From: Phaseolus vulgaris
Lineage: Eukaryota; Streptophyta; Magnoliopsida; Fabales; Fabaceae
DNA length: 64,000 nt
Reading direction: 5' to 3'
Assembly (NCBI RefSeq): GCF_000499845.2
Contig: NC_023755.2
Location: forward strand, 36,034,023-36,098,022
Made by a program: the position numbers and the translations under genes
Part shown: piece after piece, positions 1 through 12,800 of the stretch
Position numbering within the stretch: the stretch's first letter is position 1
How the letters are laid out: every line of letters begins with the position of its first letter
The notes under the pieces: model-generated
What the model saw: the letters and a program-made list of their open reading frames with translations, nothing else
What the model was told of the DNA's origin: nothing
Database searches by the model: none

Positions 1-78
1 TGCTTTGGACGACCTTGGTTTTATGGTCCTTTTTATGACTATTGAACACCATGTAACATTGAGGCTTTGGCTTAACAG

Positions 79-1373
79 GTTTTCCAGACCAAATTTGCAA
101 AAATTGGAGTTGGTATGAACTTATAATTACTATAACTGTATGCATTCTATTCTTTTTTCCTATACTTAAACCTCTGTTAAGTGTGGTTGTATCAATATTT
201 TTAGACAGAGAGAAATGTTGACTTTATCTTTGCTAAAGCAACCAAACACATTTTGGAATCTGCATTTTTTTGTCTTTCTGTGAGATAGAAACTGAAGTTA
301 ACATTCCTTTTTTCTATTACTATTAATTAATTTTCATGTCAGCTATATGCTGGGATCAGTGGTTTCCTGAGGCAGCCCGTGCAATGGTGCTTCAAGGTGC
401 TGAGATTTTATTTTATCCTACTGCTATTGGGACTGAACCACATGATGGAAGCATTGATTCACGTGACCACTGGAAACGAGTAATGCAAGGACATGCTGGG
501 GCCAATTTGGTAGGTTTTGTATACAAGTTAGTGGTTACTCAGCCAAATATTGTCATTTATGATGTGTTTCTGTAAGGTGCACATCTTGGTATCTCTTATT
601 TATAATCTGCTTGGAGCTCTTTCTATTTCCACACCTAGATTCTAGAACTCCTTCAGCATTAGTTGTTGGATAAAAAACAGAATATACAATGCTAAAGTAT
701 GTATCAGAGAAGAGAAAATTTACTGTTTGATAATATTTTTTGAAAAATGTCAAGGGTTGAACCATTTGTGTAAACATCAATACTTAAACTTTCCAACATA
801 ATTTATCAAATAATTTTCGAAAATGCAGGTACCTCTGGTGGCTTCAAATCGGATTGGAAAGGAGATAATTGAGACTGAGCATGGAAAAAGTGAGATAACA
901 TTTTATGGAAACTCCTTCATAGCAGGTAATTTGACTGAACGAATTTGTTTTTGGCGAAATACACTTTACTAGCTGACCAGTGCAGTGATGGAAAGCTTTT
1001 CATTGAAAATATGATATACTTTTTTAGCATTCATATCAACCTTTAACTAATCATATCTTTCTGTGTACCATTGCCCCTTTCCTCTTTATATTGTAATAAT
1101 TTTTTACTTCATTTCTTCATATACTTGGGAAGATTTAACTGCAGCTTTAAGTTCTCTTCTTCTGTCTGTCTTTTAACTCTGTTCTACAATCATGCAGGAC
1201 CTACTGGAGAAATTGTTTCAATTGCTGACGACAAAGAGGAAGCAGTTCTTATTGCACAATTTGATTTGGACAAGATCAAAACCACTAGACATAGTTGGGG
1301 GGTATTCCGTGATAGGCGTCCAGATCTATATAAGGTGCTTTTAACATTAGATGGCAACAATCCTGTTCGGTGA
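79..1373 (+). CDS. CPA: N-carbamoylputrescine amidase, 3' part (gene runs off the left edge)
   Basis: Carbon-nitrogen hydrolase of the nitrilase family that splits N-carbamoylputrescine to putrescine, CO2 and ammonia, the last step of the plant arginine-decarboxylase route to polyamines. Four exons fit in phase: 79-112, 343-509, 829-925 and 1198-1373, all with GT-AG introns. The second exon opens with the family's nucleophile motif (GVAICWDQWFPEAAR, Cys being the catalytic residue); the third gives VPLVASNRIGKEIIETEHG and the last ends in RRPDLYKVLLTLDGNNPVR before TGA. The N-terminal half, with the catalytic Glu and Lys, lies upstream of the window. From recall, the order and residues match Arabidopsis At2g27450 (NLP1/CPA) closely. 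The next gene is over 4 kb away. I see no frameshift or stop, so it looks functional. Confidence 0.93.
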
Positions 1374-3796
1374 TAGATAAACATCTTACCTTGTAACTGT
1401 TTTAGAATGATACCTGGAATGGTTTAAACCTTTACAAACTTCTAGAGCATTTATCACTCACCAAGAAGGCAAGAACAAGGGACAACACAAAAATATCATC
1501 TGCTAATTCCATGCAATTTAATAAACATGTGGAATTAATTATCAATCAGCTAAGTAATTTGATGTTTTGTTGTGCACTTCAGTCATAGACAATTCATCTA
1601 AATCATTTGACCTTGTATGAACATGATGTTTCATTTCATTTCAATCAATGTCTTGATGTAAATTTGCTGGTTTTGTCTGTAGTGATTTGAGTTTGAATTT
1701 TTTTATCACTTTATATACATTGCTTTGGTCCCCTGATAAACAACATTTTGTGAGGTTTAATTTTTTGAATATGAACAAAACGTTTTAAATTTTAAACTAA
1801 TGTCATGTTCTGATCTCTTTTTAAAATGTATGAAGACATTTTTTTTAAAAGTGTATTATTTACCATAGGATCTTCTACAATCCAGAAGAGGAAAACGTAG
1901 CTTTATACTTTTCTTTCATCTCTTCTGTAGTAAGAAAATATATTAAGAGAAAATGTTGCCAAAATAGCATTACTCAGTAGAAAAATATCTTATATTTTGA
2001 GTGAATATATTTTCCTTTAATTTTGAGCTGAAGGATTTTCTATATTTTTTCGAAGACTTTATTCTATTTTTATATTACAAGACTCCTCGTAGTTATAGCA
2101 AATCTGATTTCATCACCATATGCAAAGAAGGAGGAATGTGCTGAAAAGTAATTATACACTTTCTATTTAATATACATTTTCATTATTAATCATAATTTAT
2201 TAAAACTAATGAAATAATTAGAATATTATCTTGCATTTTGTAAATTTAAATAAATGTTAGCAAACAAGTTGAAAAAGTATGTAGGCAACATTTTATGCAA
2301 AGAAATAAAAGAGGGAAAAGCTGAGCCTTCTCTTTTAATTATATGCTAAATAATTTAAAGCATGAAATGAAAACAATGATTTGATTTTTTTTATAATAAA
2401 ACATATTATTCATGGTTTTTAAATATTATTTTAAATTGATTACGCCCGTATCTTTTATATGTTAAATATTTTCTTTTAATTTATATTTTTAAATTTTTTT
2501 ATCTGAAACCATCATATTTATATATATATAAAAAAACAATTCATCTACAATTGGTTATCAATTTTATCTTCATTGATACAACTTATTTTATACTTTAGGT
2601 TTTATAACTGTTTTTTTAAATTCAATTAACTATTTATGATAAAAAAAAATTACTTACAATAAAATTTATTTATTTTATAATTACTTTTTATAAGATACTT
2701 GTATTTAGATTAAGAGGGTATCTTAAATCAGACGGTAATTTTACATGAACAAAGGCCCAAAAAGAACTATTATTTTCTGGCAAAACCCAATTATAGGAAA
2801 AAAGACGAAAATACCCCTGAAAAAAGGAGTATACATAAAAACCCGAACTCCTTTTTCGGAACACAACAATTTTTCTAAATAAATTTTTTCATGTATTATT
2901 TTTAATTTTGAATTTTTTTTTTCCAGATTTTTATAATCTCTTCTATATCTATTTTTCCAAAATGAATTATTTTTAATTCTGGATTTTCATTTCCAGAATA
3001 AAGGATATTCTTTCATTTCCAGAATAAAAGATATTTTTAGAATTTTTAATTTGTGTTGGGTGCAGGTAGAAAAATGTTGGGTGCAAGGAGCAATTGCCTT
3101 GTTTTCTTTATATAAAACACTAAGCAAATACTCCTTCTCACTTATTTCGTAGTTGAATGCAAGAATCTTAGATGCGTTAATGGTTTGAAAAAAATTATAA
3201 AATCAGACCAGATTAAAAAAATTATTTAAATTGAAATAAATTATTTTTTTTCCTGGATCCATTTACTTGCCACTCATGAATTTAGAATAGGCTACCTATA
3301 AATGAATGGATTCATTATTTTTTAAATAATAGTTATATTTTTTAATTTTTAAATAAATATTATTTTATTAAAACATTTAAATGTATTATAATTATATACT
3401 AAATCACTTAATCTAAAAATTAAAATAAATTTTAATAATTGAATTCCATTTTTAAAAAATATATTTTAAATTTTAAATTGTATTTTACCTTTCAAAACCA
3501 ATCAAAATAGTTGGTTGACCTAATATATGAATCAAACTTAAAAGTAAAATTCATTTAAAATTTAAATCTTAGAGGACTAACACTTTTTTTCATTTGTTCT
3601 TACCATCTACCTCTAAAATTTAAAGCATCTCAACTATGCATCAACCTTTTAGCATAACTAATAATATTGAATATAAGTGCTTCAACTATGCATTACACTA
3701 CTATAACCAATAAAATTGATAAATAAAATTGACAAAGTAGGTTAGACTTATGAACGTGTTTAATTTGGTGACATAATGTGTTATTAGAATGATGCA

Positions 3797-3912
3797 TAAC
3801 ACACATAGATACGCACAAAACACACACATATACAAACACGGATATACAGACAAAGACAAACATATACATAAAGACAAAGACAGATACACATACACATACA
3901 CACACATAGGTG
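3797..3912. repeat. CA/TA-rich low-complexity tract
   Basis: An imperfect ACACA/ATACA simple repeat of about 115 bp. It produces long cysteine-valine frames on the minus strand that are artefacts of the repeat. Confidence 0.8.
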
Positions 3913-3960
3913 GACTAGGTCAAGGCCCTCAGGCCACCTAGAATATGGCAGATCAATTGT

Positions 3961-4218
3961 AGAGTCAGGTTCAACAAACCTCAAGTTGTTATGATTAAAT
4001 ACTTAAACAAAAAAGTATATATTTTAAAAGTTTTCTTCTGACAAATGCAAGACTTATCTTAGCATCAGACCTTGACAGATACAACTCAACAGGTTAGAGT
4101 CAAGTTTAACAAACCTCAAGTGGTTATGATTAAATATTTAAACAACAAAGTATAAATTTTAAGAGTGTTTTGTCTAACAAACGTAAGACTTATCTTAGCA
4201 TCAGATCTTGACATATAC
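3961..4218. repeat. Tandem duplication, two copies, about 135-bp period
   Basis: Copy 1 begins at 3961 and copy 2 at 4096. Shared blocks include AACAAACCTCAAG, TATGATTAAATA and AGACTTATCTTAGCATCAGA. The copies differ at scattered bases and by small indels, so the duplication is not recent. No coding content seen. Confidence 0.8.
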
Positions 4219-5704
4219 AAGTGTTTCATTTGGTGATCAAATGCAAACAACACACATTTTCTCCTTGTTTCGTTTAATAAAGGAAAGCCTTAGTTAGAAA
4301 AAATGAACACAATTTCAAAGATATTGATAATGAATTTCAAGTTCTTTGTCATCAAGGACTCAACCATATCCACATGTTTAAACAAAATTTTAAGACTTCA
4401 AACTTCATCCATTTGCTAATCATACAAAATATACCTTTATTATCTTGTTATATTATCAATCTTCTTAAAAAAGATAATTACTTTATCGTTATTTATATTT
4501 TTTTTTTAAAGTTGAATACTTAATAACATTTATATAACAAAGAATTAGATATAACAAAACGGGTTAAGCTTGACAAGTAGGAAAAATATTTTTAATCTAT
4601 TATCCCGGTTTAGATTCCTGTATATTTGATTAACCAAAGATAATACAGGACAAACTAGTTTGTTGATGCACTATTTATTTTAAAAAAAATATTTAAAAAA
4701 TTAGATTTTGTATATTATATTATTTAAAAGATTACAAATATATAATAATATTATAACTTAAGTTATTAACACTTATAAATTAGTATAAGTTCTAATTATT
4801 AATTATAATAAAAATTTAATAAATAAAACAATAATTATTTTAATTTATTTAATTAAATATATTAATTAGTAGTTATAAACTTTAGAAAAATATTTACATA
4901 ATTAAGTTTAATAAAATAAAATCAAAATTTTAAAAAAAGCTCACGGATTGATGAGCTCGTTATCTAGTATGATCTGAGCAAAATTTTTAGACTTTTAGTC
5001 CTTCCAATGTTTTTGAGAAACCAAAAATTGAGACAAAAAAACTTGTCACCTTTATACAGAATATTATTACACTCTTCATTTAATTTCTTATCAAGTTTCA
5101 TATCTCATTAATCTTTAGTCTTTAATTATATCTCATTTCGTACATTTCTTCCCTCAACAGATTCCACATATCCTTCAACAAAACTCAAAGATTTTACTTC
5201 GAAATCCTTATAAGAACTCCTTTATCTGAATGGAAGAATAGACCAAAATCCAATCTCATCTCTGTTACTGTGATTACAGGCTCTGGTTTATTTATAGATT
5301 ATACTTCTCCCCCTTCCTTCAATTCATACAGCTTTGCACGTGTAATAGTAACACTGTAGTTTTTTCTTCTTATACATAAGGATAATCCTTTGACACCATC
5401 ACTCTTCTTACTTCTTGTTTTGGTCTCACGTGAAAATCTACGAATTTCCACTTCCCTTTATTAAGAAACAACATCACCAAAGTCCATCAACCTTACCAAA
5501 GATTTATTGTGATATTTATGTTATTTATTAATAAAAAGTCAGAAAATCAAATTCAAACCCAAGTTAGAACAAGTGCAAACAAAAACAAAACCAAATTCGT
5601 CAACTTGTATCAGACAAAATCTATGGAGTTAAGAGACAAAAACTAACATTGAAAGATACAAAATCACAACAGTGCTTTGACTTTTTTTCCTTAGCATTCA
5701 AATT

Positions 5705-6439
5705 TCATGCTCTTTCATCAAGTGAGTAACTAGTCACTTGAGCATCCATCTCTTTTTGTTCATTTTCATGATCTGTCACACACTCATCATTTTCTTCTTC
5801 CTCTTCATCTATACTTTCTACATCAGCATCTTCTTCTTCTTCTTCTTCTTCTTCTGAAAGTTCATCATCAGGGTGAACAAAATTCAGCTTCAACCTTCCA
5901 TCCTCTCTACAAGCATGGAGGAACTCGTGCGTGGGAATCCTTATCTCTTCGAGAACAAACCTCCCTTCACTCCTGTAGGACTTGAAACAAACCCAAGGCT
6001 TCCCACTCCTCCCTATGCTTGAAATGGGAGGAGGGTACTCACTCACCCTTGAAATCACATACCTTTTGACACCCTCTTTCTCCTTAAACGTTTCCCAATT
6101 CTCATTCGTTCCGTCCTTTAAGTCTTCAACATCATCTGAACTCTCAAAGCCAAGACCCTCAGTGCAAAGGTGCAAACTCTCAGAACTCAAGGATGAGTTG
6201 TGGCTGTTGGTGTTGTTTGTTTTCTCAGTTGATGATGAAGTAGAAACGTAAGGGTAGATGGAGGGTGATGATATAGAAGCCTCCTTGAAATTGGGTTCTC
6301 CAAATATCTCAGTGAAGGAAAGGGTTTGGTCTGTGGGTTTTACGGGCTTTATTTGGTTCCATGAGAGGGATTCAAGCAGCGTTGAGTTTTCTGGCAATAG
6401 GGTATCCAATATGTGATGCAGGCTCCCACATGTTGTCAT
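5705..6439 (-). CDS. FANTASTIC FOUR (FAF) domain protein
   Basis: Single-exon gene for a 244-residue protein. The FAF domain covers about residues 135-188 (core SEYPPPISSIGRSGKPWVCF, then a stretch ending HEFLHACREDGRLKLNFV), followed by an acidic run of Glu and Asp at about 192-217. The N terminus (MTTCGSLHHILD...LPENSTLLESLSWN) is of the kind seen in legume FAF-like proteins. Arabidopsis FAF1-4 regulate shoot-meristem size and the WUSCHEL/CLAVATA balance; whether this paralog does so is inference. The ATG at 6439 was chosen because the frame continues upstream to 6502 without another ATG, and the preceding sequence is a plausible leader downstream of a TATA motif at 6634-6640. An acceptor-like sequence lies at about 6499 upstream of the ATG, so an extra upstream exon cannot be fully excluded. 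Confidence 0.9.
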   Translation of the reverse strand: MTTCGSLHHILDTLLPENSTLLESLSWNQIKPVKPTDQTLSFTEIFGEPNFKEASISSPSIYPYVSTSSSTEKTNNTNSHNSSLSSESLHLCTEGLGFESSDDVEDLKDGTNENWETFKEKEGVKRYVISRVSEYPPPISSIGRSGKPWVCFKSYRSEGRFVLEEIRIPTHEFLHACREDGRLKLNFVHPDDELSEEEEEEEEDADVESIDEEEEENDECVTDHENEQKEMDAQVTSYSLDERA

Positions 6440-6499
6440 GCCTTTCTTGCTAGCTAGTGTTGTATGAGTTGGTGCTTTATGTAGAGCAAAACACTGAAA

Positions 6500-6533
6500 C
6501 AAAGAAAGAAAGCAAGAAAGAAAGAAAGAAAGG
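6500..6533. repeat. AAAG microsatellite in the FAF leader
   Basis: Imperfect AAAG repeat on the plus strand (CTTT in the transcript). It ends in TTTGTTTCAG on the minus strand, which looks like a 3' splice site. Confidence 0.75.
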
Positions 6534-6633
6534 GGTGTTCAAAGTGTTAACTTTTGGTAGTTGAGGGATAGGAGAAAAGAGTAAAGAGGCACGTAAATAG
6601 AATGAGTTGAAAAAAATCTAGGGGAAGATGTTA

Positions 6634-6640
6634 TTATATA
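6634..6640 (-). promoter_or_regulatory. Putative TATA box of the FAF-domain gene
   Basis: Reads TATATAA on the minus strand, about 195 bp upstream of the ATG. A pyrimidine-rich stretch with no ATG follows until the chosen start codon, as expected for a leader. Position and motif only. Confidence 0.45.
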
Positions 6641-8079
6641 TGTAGTGGAAAGTTCTGATTTCCGTTGGTGTGGCTTATAAATGGCCAACGGGTGATTATG
6701 CTTACGTAGCTTAGCTTTGGATTTTCTGGCCATATAAAAGTCCTAGGTAACAAACTATAGGCTGAGATTTATCTTAATTCTTTTGGAAGACAAAACACCA
6801 TCCTTTGTAACAGATAATTCTGTTGAAGTTGCTTGAAAGTACTTAAATAATATCTTAAGATCAGTTAAATCTTTGTGCAGTGATAAAGTGATAAGATTTA
6901 TCTTAATTCTATTTCACTATTCATTATTCATTATCTACAATAAAATAAAATTGTGATAAGTTGATTTCTTAAGAATCCACCCTAAATTAGTATACCATGT
7001 ATGCTAAAGTTTTCTAGGTACTTTCACACCCTTATTGAAAGGGCTTCCAACCTGAAAGTAACCTTTATACACGGTCTTGGAAATGACTTGATGACTTGGT
7101 ATCTTCCAAAACATAGACCTGGTCTTGGGTGCAAATCCAATACACGGATTGCATCAGGCAATAAATGTTTTAGCCTTCTAGGGTTCTACCTAAATACATA
7201 AAAAACATGCATAGTCATTAATTTGTCTGCGAAGATGAATGCATAAAAGTGGTATACCCAAGAGCTTGCATATGCAGATGGCACTCCAATTGGACGTTCC
7301 CTTAGGGGAAGGAAACAAGGGACAGGACCACAGCTTTCTTGGTTTGTGAGGGGCAAAGTTTAAGTGATGATTCGATCCTCCCATTGTGGTGTCCAGAGTA
7401 CAATGATGTGAACTTGCAAACATACACTTACAGCCACACCCTTCTCTCCTATCTTTAAAATCTAACATGTACACGTTCAATTAACCACTTTCACTTGTAA
7501 GTTGTAACTGTCCAAGTGGCTCTGAAAGGTTTGAACATTGCAAGCAACGTGGCATGATCATAAACAAGTGTCTCTTGACCACACCTAGTAGGCTAACCTG
7601 GTACCACATTATCTACTTTGCACTGGTTAAAAGTTATGCGATTTTAGGCGAAGACCACCTAAACTTAGGTCTCAGGGTATTATCCTTCTTGCAATAATAC
7701 ACAATGTGTCCTTAAGATGAATCTATTCTGGTGTTTCTACTCTTGTATAAATTTGTTTTATAGGGAACTGGTAATGGGCTAAAATTAATTAATGGGTTGT
7801 TCATTAAATTTGGAATCCTTCCCTATCATTAAACACTATACAGTCCCATTCACCTTTCTGCACTAGCTAGAATAAGGCTAGTAGTGTGCATAACAGAATT
7901 GCCACAAACCAAGAACTTATGCATGCATGGCTTCTAGTTCCTCCCACAACAAAATATAATGATGGTAGAATCCTCAAAAAGAATAATGCAAATAATAAAA
8001 AAATATGTTACATGCGTGCTACATAAAGAAAAATATATTAGTTAACTATAGCGTAGGTTTGAAGTATAAACAATTGTTA

Positions 8080-8226
8080 GGATAGGCTCAAAATGACTCT
8101 TATACAATATTAAGAAGTGGATTTTAAACTTAATTCAAACTCATAAAACCAGCTTAAAAGGTAAGGTTGCACCCACTTATATACTATGAAATGTCTTAAT
8201 CTCTAGTTGATGTGGGATTTCCAACA
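8080..8226 (-). mobile_element. TRIM fragment: one LTR plus primer-binding side
   Basis: On the minus strand an LTR of about 120 bp (8226 down to 8107) begins TGTTGGAAATCCCACATCAA, and is followed by internal sequence (8106 to about 8080) aligning with the post-LTR region of the intact TRIM at 34087-34458 (TCATTTTGAGC, TATCCTAACA). The second LTR is absent. Confidence 0.75.
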
Positions 8227-8339
8227 ACAATTAAATTTAACGTCGTTGTTAGGGACACTACGTGAGAAAGGAAAGTAAATGTGAGTAAATTATCGTCATT
8301 AGGGACACTACCTGAGAAATAAATATGAGTCAAATGCAC

Positions 8340-8506
8340 TTAAGGAGAGCGAAAGGGCCACGAAAACAAAAACAAAAAACAAAACTAAGGAGAGTGAAAT
8401 AGCTACAAAGACAAAAACAAAAAATGAAATTAAGAAGATCGAAATGGCAACAAAGAAAAAAAACGAAAAACAAAATTGAAGAGAGGGAAATGGCCATGAA
8501 AAAGAT
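8340..8506. repeat. Degenerate tandem repeat, about 45-bp unit, four copies
   Basis: Units start near 8340, 8385, 8430 and 8476, each of the form TAAGGAGAG-GAAA-GGC-AC-AA followed by an A-rich stretch. Downstream (8525-8640) a shorter motif, GTGAGAAAATGAAAA, also repeats. Such repeats give the low-complexity frame on the minus strand. Confidence 0.7.
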
Positions 8507-8666
8507 GTAGGGTTTTTGGGAGGAATTTTGGAATTATGAGTTTGAAAAATGTGAGACAGAAATGAGACATTAAAAGTGTGAGAAAATGAAAATGTGAGAA
8601 AATGAAAAAGTGAGACAAAAATATTTTAATGTTTTATTTTTTTTCTTATTAAATAACTTAATGTAG

Positions 8667-8701
8667 GCTAAGGTGACAATTAAATGTCATGCCACCTTAG
8701 C
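8667..8701. repeat. Short inverted repeat (hairpin)
   Basis: GCTAAGGTG and CACCTTAGC arms flank an inner TGACA/TGTCA pair; TAGGCT and AGCCTA extend the symmetry outside. Could be a MITE remnant. Confidence 0.55.
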
Positions 8702-9870
8702 TTAGCTTAGCCTAGACCTACACTAAATTGTAATAAAATACTAACTTGCATTCATTTTGTGTTCTCATTCTAAACGCTAACTTATTATTATTATTATTAT
8801 TTTAATAATTTTTAGTGTGAGTTAAAGGTCTTCATTGTGGACATAATATTTCACATTTATTTTTATGCCAACTTGAGTAACTTCACTCATGCTAGTGAAT
8901 TCTTTTTTATAGCATGAGTGACTTCTTTTTTATAGCCCCGCTTTTTGTTAGCATTTTTGTTGGCAGATAAAATAGATATTTTTTAAGTGTTCATTCCCAT
9001 TTGTGATCATCGTTCTTCCTTGGTGGAAAGAGGGAGAAGAATATTCGATTCTGCCCTTTAAACTTGCTGGCTACTTTCAAGGAAAATGGTTGGTTCTTAG
9101 TTAGACCTCCCTTTCAGTGCTTTGTCCCATTATGGAAATGTACATACAATTTACCCTTTGATGCGTTTTGGTGAGAAAGCAGCTTGAAATTTTTTCTTTA
9201 AAGTTTGATAGTTTTGTGGTTTTCATTCCGCTTGATATTTCCCACCTCCATGAAACATCTTTCCATTGGTCTACCTTTGTGGACCTGATGCATCCCAAAT
9301 CAATCATGCAATATTTTTCCATAAAAGCTTGTCGTGAAGTTGCATCGCCACTATTATGGTCCAAGAATACAAGGTTCCACTTGTACCTATACGCATACCA
9401 TGTCTTATTGCTAATCTTAGCTATGTAAGTTTTATGCCAAACTTATTGGACCAGAGATAAGCTTGCAGGAGACCAAATTTGTATAGCAAGGATCCAAAAA
9501 TAACATTTCAGAAAGTACAACAGAAGGTGAATTTATGATTAAGGAATAATTATGAATACAAGTAAACACGCAGGGAATGAGATTTCATTACAATGTTAGT
9601 GTGATCATAGTACTATTGTTGAAATCAGATAAGTTAAACAAACGAGGGAAAGAAAAAAAAAAAGGAACATACTTACTGAAGCCACTTCACAAACTTCCTC
9701 TAGCAATTTGCAACATGAGACAGACAAACTTACAATGCCACATTGTCAAATAATCAATTTACATTTCAATGCTTCTTCACAGCCAAGCTTTGATATGCTC
9801 ATATCTTGAATCATTGATGCATAAACTCCCAATTCCTTTTTTTTCTCAACTGGCACTGTTTGATGGATGA

Positions 9871-12800
9871 TCACAGGTTGCTGCCTCTAGTCTTTTTGGA
9901 CTCTTTTTTACCATTTGATTTACTTGATTGGCCAGTTTTACCCTTTCCCATGTTTCCTACGGGTGGAAACTCACAATACAGTTCCTCATTGCTAAGAATA
10001 TTCTCAGAAGAGTTTGCCAGACTGCCAAGTTCTCCTTCTGTTGAGTTGTTTTGGACTGATAAACACTCTAAGCCAATTTTCTCTAAAACAATGTTTCCCT
10101 GAGCCACTTCATTTTCTGCAGGAGTATCTTGCTGGAAGGACTCCAAAAGTTTTTGGCTTCCATTACCACCCGAAGGATCTAGGTGAAATCTAGGATTAGA
10201 TTCTACCACAGAATCCTTTCTTTCCCGCAGTGTCCTTAATATGAGCGTCTTCAAGAAGTTCATTACTTGAACTGCATACATCAGTGCAGATATAGGATCG
10301 GCCATCTGCAGTCAGAAAGACCAAACAGGTTCATTGCATCAAACCTACTAGACTACTATTTGATACAACAACAATCACATTGGCATCTTTATTTACTCTT
10401 AGAAAAATTCAGAACAGTAAGGGTAAAGTATTGTCAGAATGGCCATGATCGATATCAAACAAAAATACACCACAAAAGTTTTCACATATAAGAAAACTTC
10501 AATTGGATTTCAAAAAGATGTACATATGCAATTTAGTAATAGAAAGAAAAATCATATAACCCCTCATGTAGTACGTCTTGTCTTCCCTGCAAATCAGTTG
10601 AGAATGAAAAAAATATGGAAACACACCTGCGTCATGTTAGGTGCAAAAACCATGGCAATGTTACGTGCATTCATCTTATTAACATGTTCATGTTGGACAA
10701 CATCAGTCATCAGATTGATGGCCCAGTCCAAGAGTGAAGCTTCAGTGTGAGGTAGATGTCTCACTATTTCAGCACACTCCTCCTCAGTCTGGCATTGCAT
10801 GACCTGCTCCGGTGATAATGAATCCAGAATGCCTGTAGGAAGTTCCCTAAACCAAGCCTTGAAAAATACAAGAATATCAGAATAAATTATCATGTACACA
10901 TTAAGCATCTCCTTGCCAAAACAAAGCACAGAGAATATATTGTAAGCATCATCTGCAAGAGAATGTTTTGTGTCATTTACCTTGTATTCCATCATAAACA
11001 AGATAGTTTGTCATGTATGAGAGTTTAATTAAAGGGAATTATGGAATGGTTCTGGTTTTACTTGCTAGAACAACACTACACCAGTAAAGGTTACACTTTC
11101 CAACTAAGTAGTGCTATAGTATCATGAACCAGCAATTGAACAAACATGTTGGGAAACTTGTTATATTTTTCTAAAAGAGATGAGTTGACTGGTTGCAGGC
11201 GGCTAGCAGTAAAAAAGTTGGAAGATTAAGACATAAGCAGGGTGGATATGGATGCAATTCATCAGCAGAAAGCAGATAAAAAAATTCAAGGTTCTCATTA
11301 ACCTTGGCTAGAAGCAATGAAAAAGAAAACATAAAATTCTTTTACGAATTATTTAAAAGATTCACATCCATGATGATATTTTCATTCTTGACTTGACAAA
11401 TAAATAGTACAACAGGGTCACAACAAGACATCTGTTTCCACTTTCCAACAGGATCTCAAAATTCACAAGATTATTCCTGTAATCACGAAGTATTCTTTTA
11501 TATTTAACAAAATTAAAACAGTTGGTAACTAGAAAATTGGATAAGTATGAGTGACAACAGAACACTAGTTTGACTAGTATTTAACAAAGGACATCTTAGG
11601 AAAATTTGGAAAATATTAGAGCTGAAAAAACTTTATTTTAAGTGCTATTTTTAATGTTTTTCAATTAGAATCTGACTTTTATTTCAATAATTGGTGCTAT
11701 TAAGATTTGCATTAAGATTACACAACTACAAAATAATACCTAAGATATTGAATTTAACTTTTCTCCCTACACAAATAAGACTGACAATACACCCTGCCTT
11801 CATGCTCACCATCTAATCTGTAAACCAAAATATTGCATGGGTAGACAATTCTACTAGTCATCTGATCAATTAAAAAGGATCTGCAATGTGGTATTATTCA
11901 TTCAAATACACTTTGGACTTTGGAAATGATGTTTGTTTCTCATTCATTAGACAGAGAAAGATAACTGTTTTGAAATTGAGAAGTTCCTTTCTCTTATCTT
12001 TACATGTTGAATCAATTCTATATTCACAATTGATTCTATTACATGCTAGATCTATAAAAAAAAGAAAAGGAATTATAGATTTTTTGGTCTTTATTGAAAA
12101 TAGTAATAAAAACAATCAATATGTTTTCTACAAGCAAAAGTAATAATCATATTACATAAAGAAGAGACTTTTCTTAGTCAATTTGATGATTCAGTTCAAT
12201 TAACCAAACAAGCATCTATAAACATGTACACCAACAGAGGAGTCAGAAGCAAGCAATCATGTTGCAATTCTATACCTTAATTAGCCCTGCCAAACAATGT
12301 ACATCAATGCCTTCTGGAACCACTCCCTGATTCAATTGATCCCTGACATGCTCCGCTTGACCATTGTCCGCGTTAATTCTGAAAATCCCCTCTACCTGCA
12401 TGTGTAAATTCTCTTAAATCCAGCATGAAAATTAATGCAATCCCATGTAAAATGAACAAAAATGTGCCCATAGAGCCATTTTTGTTGGTTTCATACAAAT
12501 TGCATACTATAACCACCACCATGTGAAATTTACAAGTTACAACAAATCTAGAAGATCAACCTGCAACCCTCCTTGAGAATATAGATGCCTTTGCATCAAT
12601 AGCAGAATAGTTGGCACACTGTTCCCTCTGGAGTCATACGACAACTGCATGGATTCTGTTGAAACTCCAAAAACAGAAGCACTACAAGTGAAAAATAAAA
12701 TAAAAAGAAATTAACAAAACACACAACCTTCAAATTAGAGACTCTAATTTAAATGCATTCAAAAGTATATATAAAGGTTCCTACATTCTCATCCAAGGAT

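Larger units (their letters stand above)
1374..5704. other. Intergenic, AT-rich, no supported gene
   Basis: About 4.3 kb between two convergent genes. It holds the CPA 3' untranslated region, a CA-rich tract and a tandem duplication (both listed separately), and long A/T runs. At about 3055-3100 there is a sequence resembling one end of the GGTGCAG-type Mutator-like elements seen elsewhere in the window, but no partner end was found. No open frame here resembles a known protein. Confidence 0.6.
6740..9870. other. Intergenic, repeats, no supported gene
   Basis: Contains a TRIM fragment, a short-unit tandem repeat and a palindrome (listed separately). The 7.0-7.7 kb part is less AT-rich than its surroundings but its open frames resemble no family I know. 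The 9.0-9.9 kb part includes the probable 3' untranslated region of the RopGAP gene. Confidence 0.55.

Noticed and set aside
3055..3110. Complete Mutator-like MITE ending here
   Set aside because: Only one end (GGGTGCAGGTAGAAAAATG) is visible; no matching left end or target duplication.
3693..3984. Cysteine/valine-rich open frames on the minus strand
   Set aside because: They are translations of the CA/TA-rich simple repeat in three frames.
5982..6251. 89-codon plus-strand frame within the FAF gene
   Set aside because: Antisense shadow of the FAF coding sequence.
7328..7342. CCACAGCTTTCTTGG, 14 of 15 bases like the start of miR396
   Set aside because: No complementary star sequence lies nearby and the rest of the mature sequence does not match; chance match.
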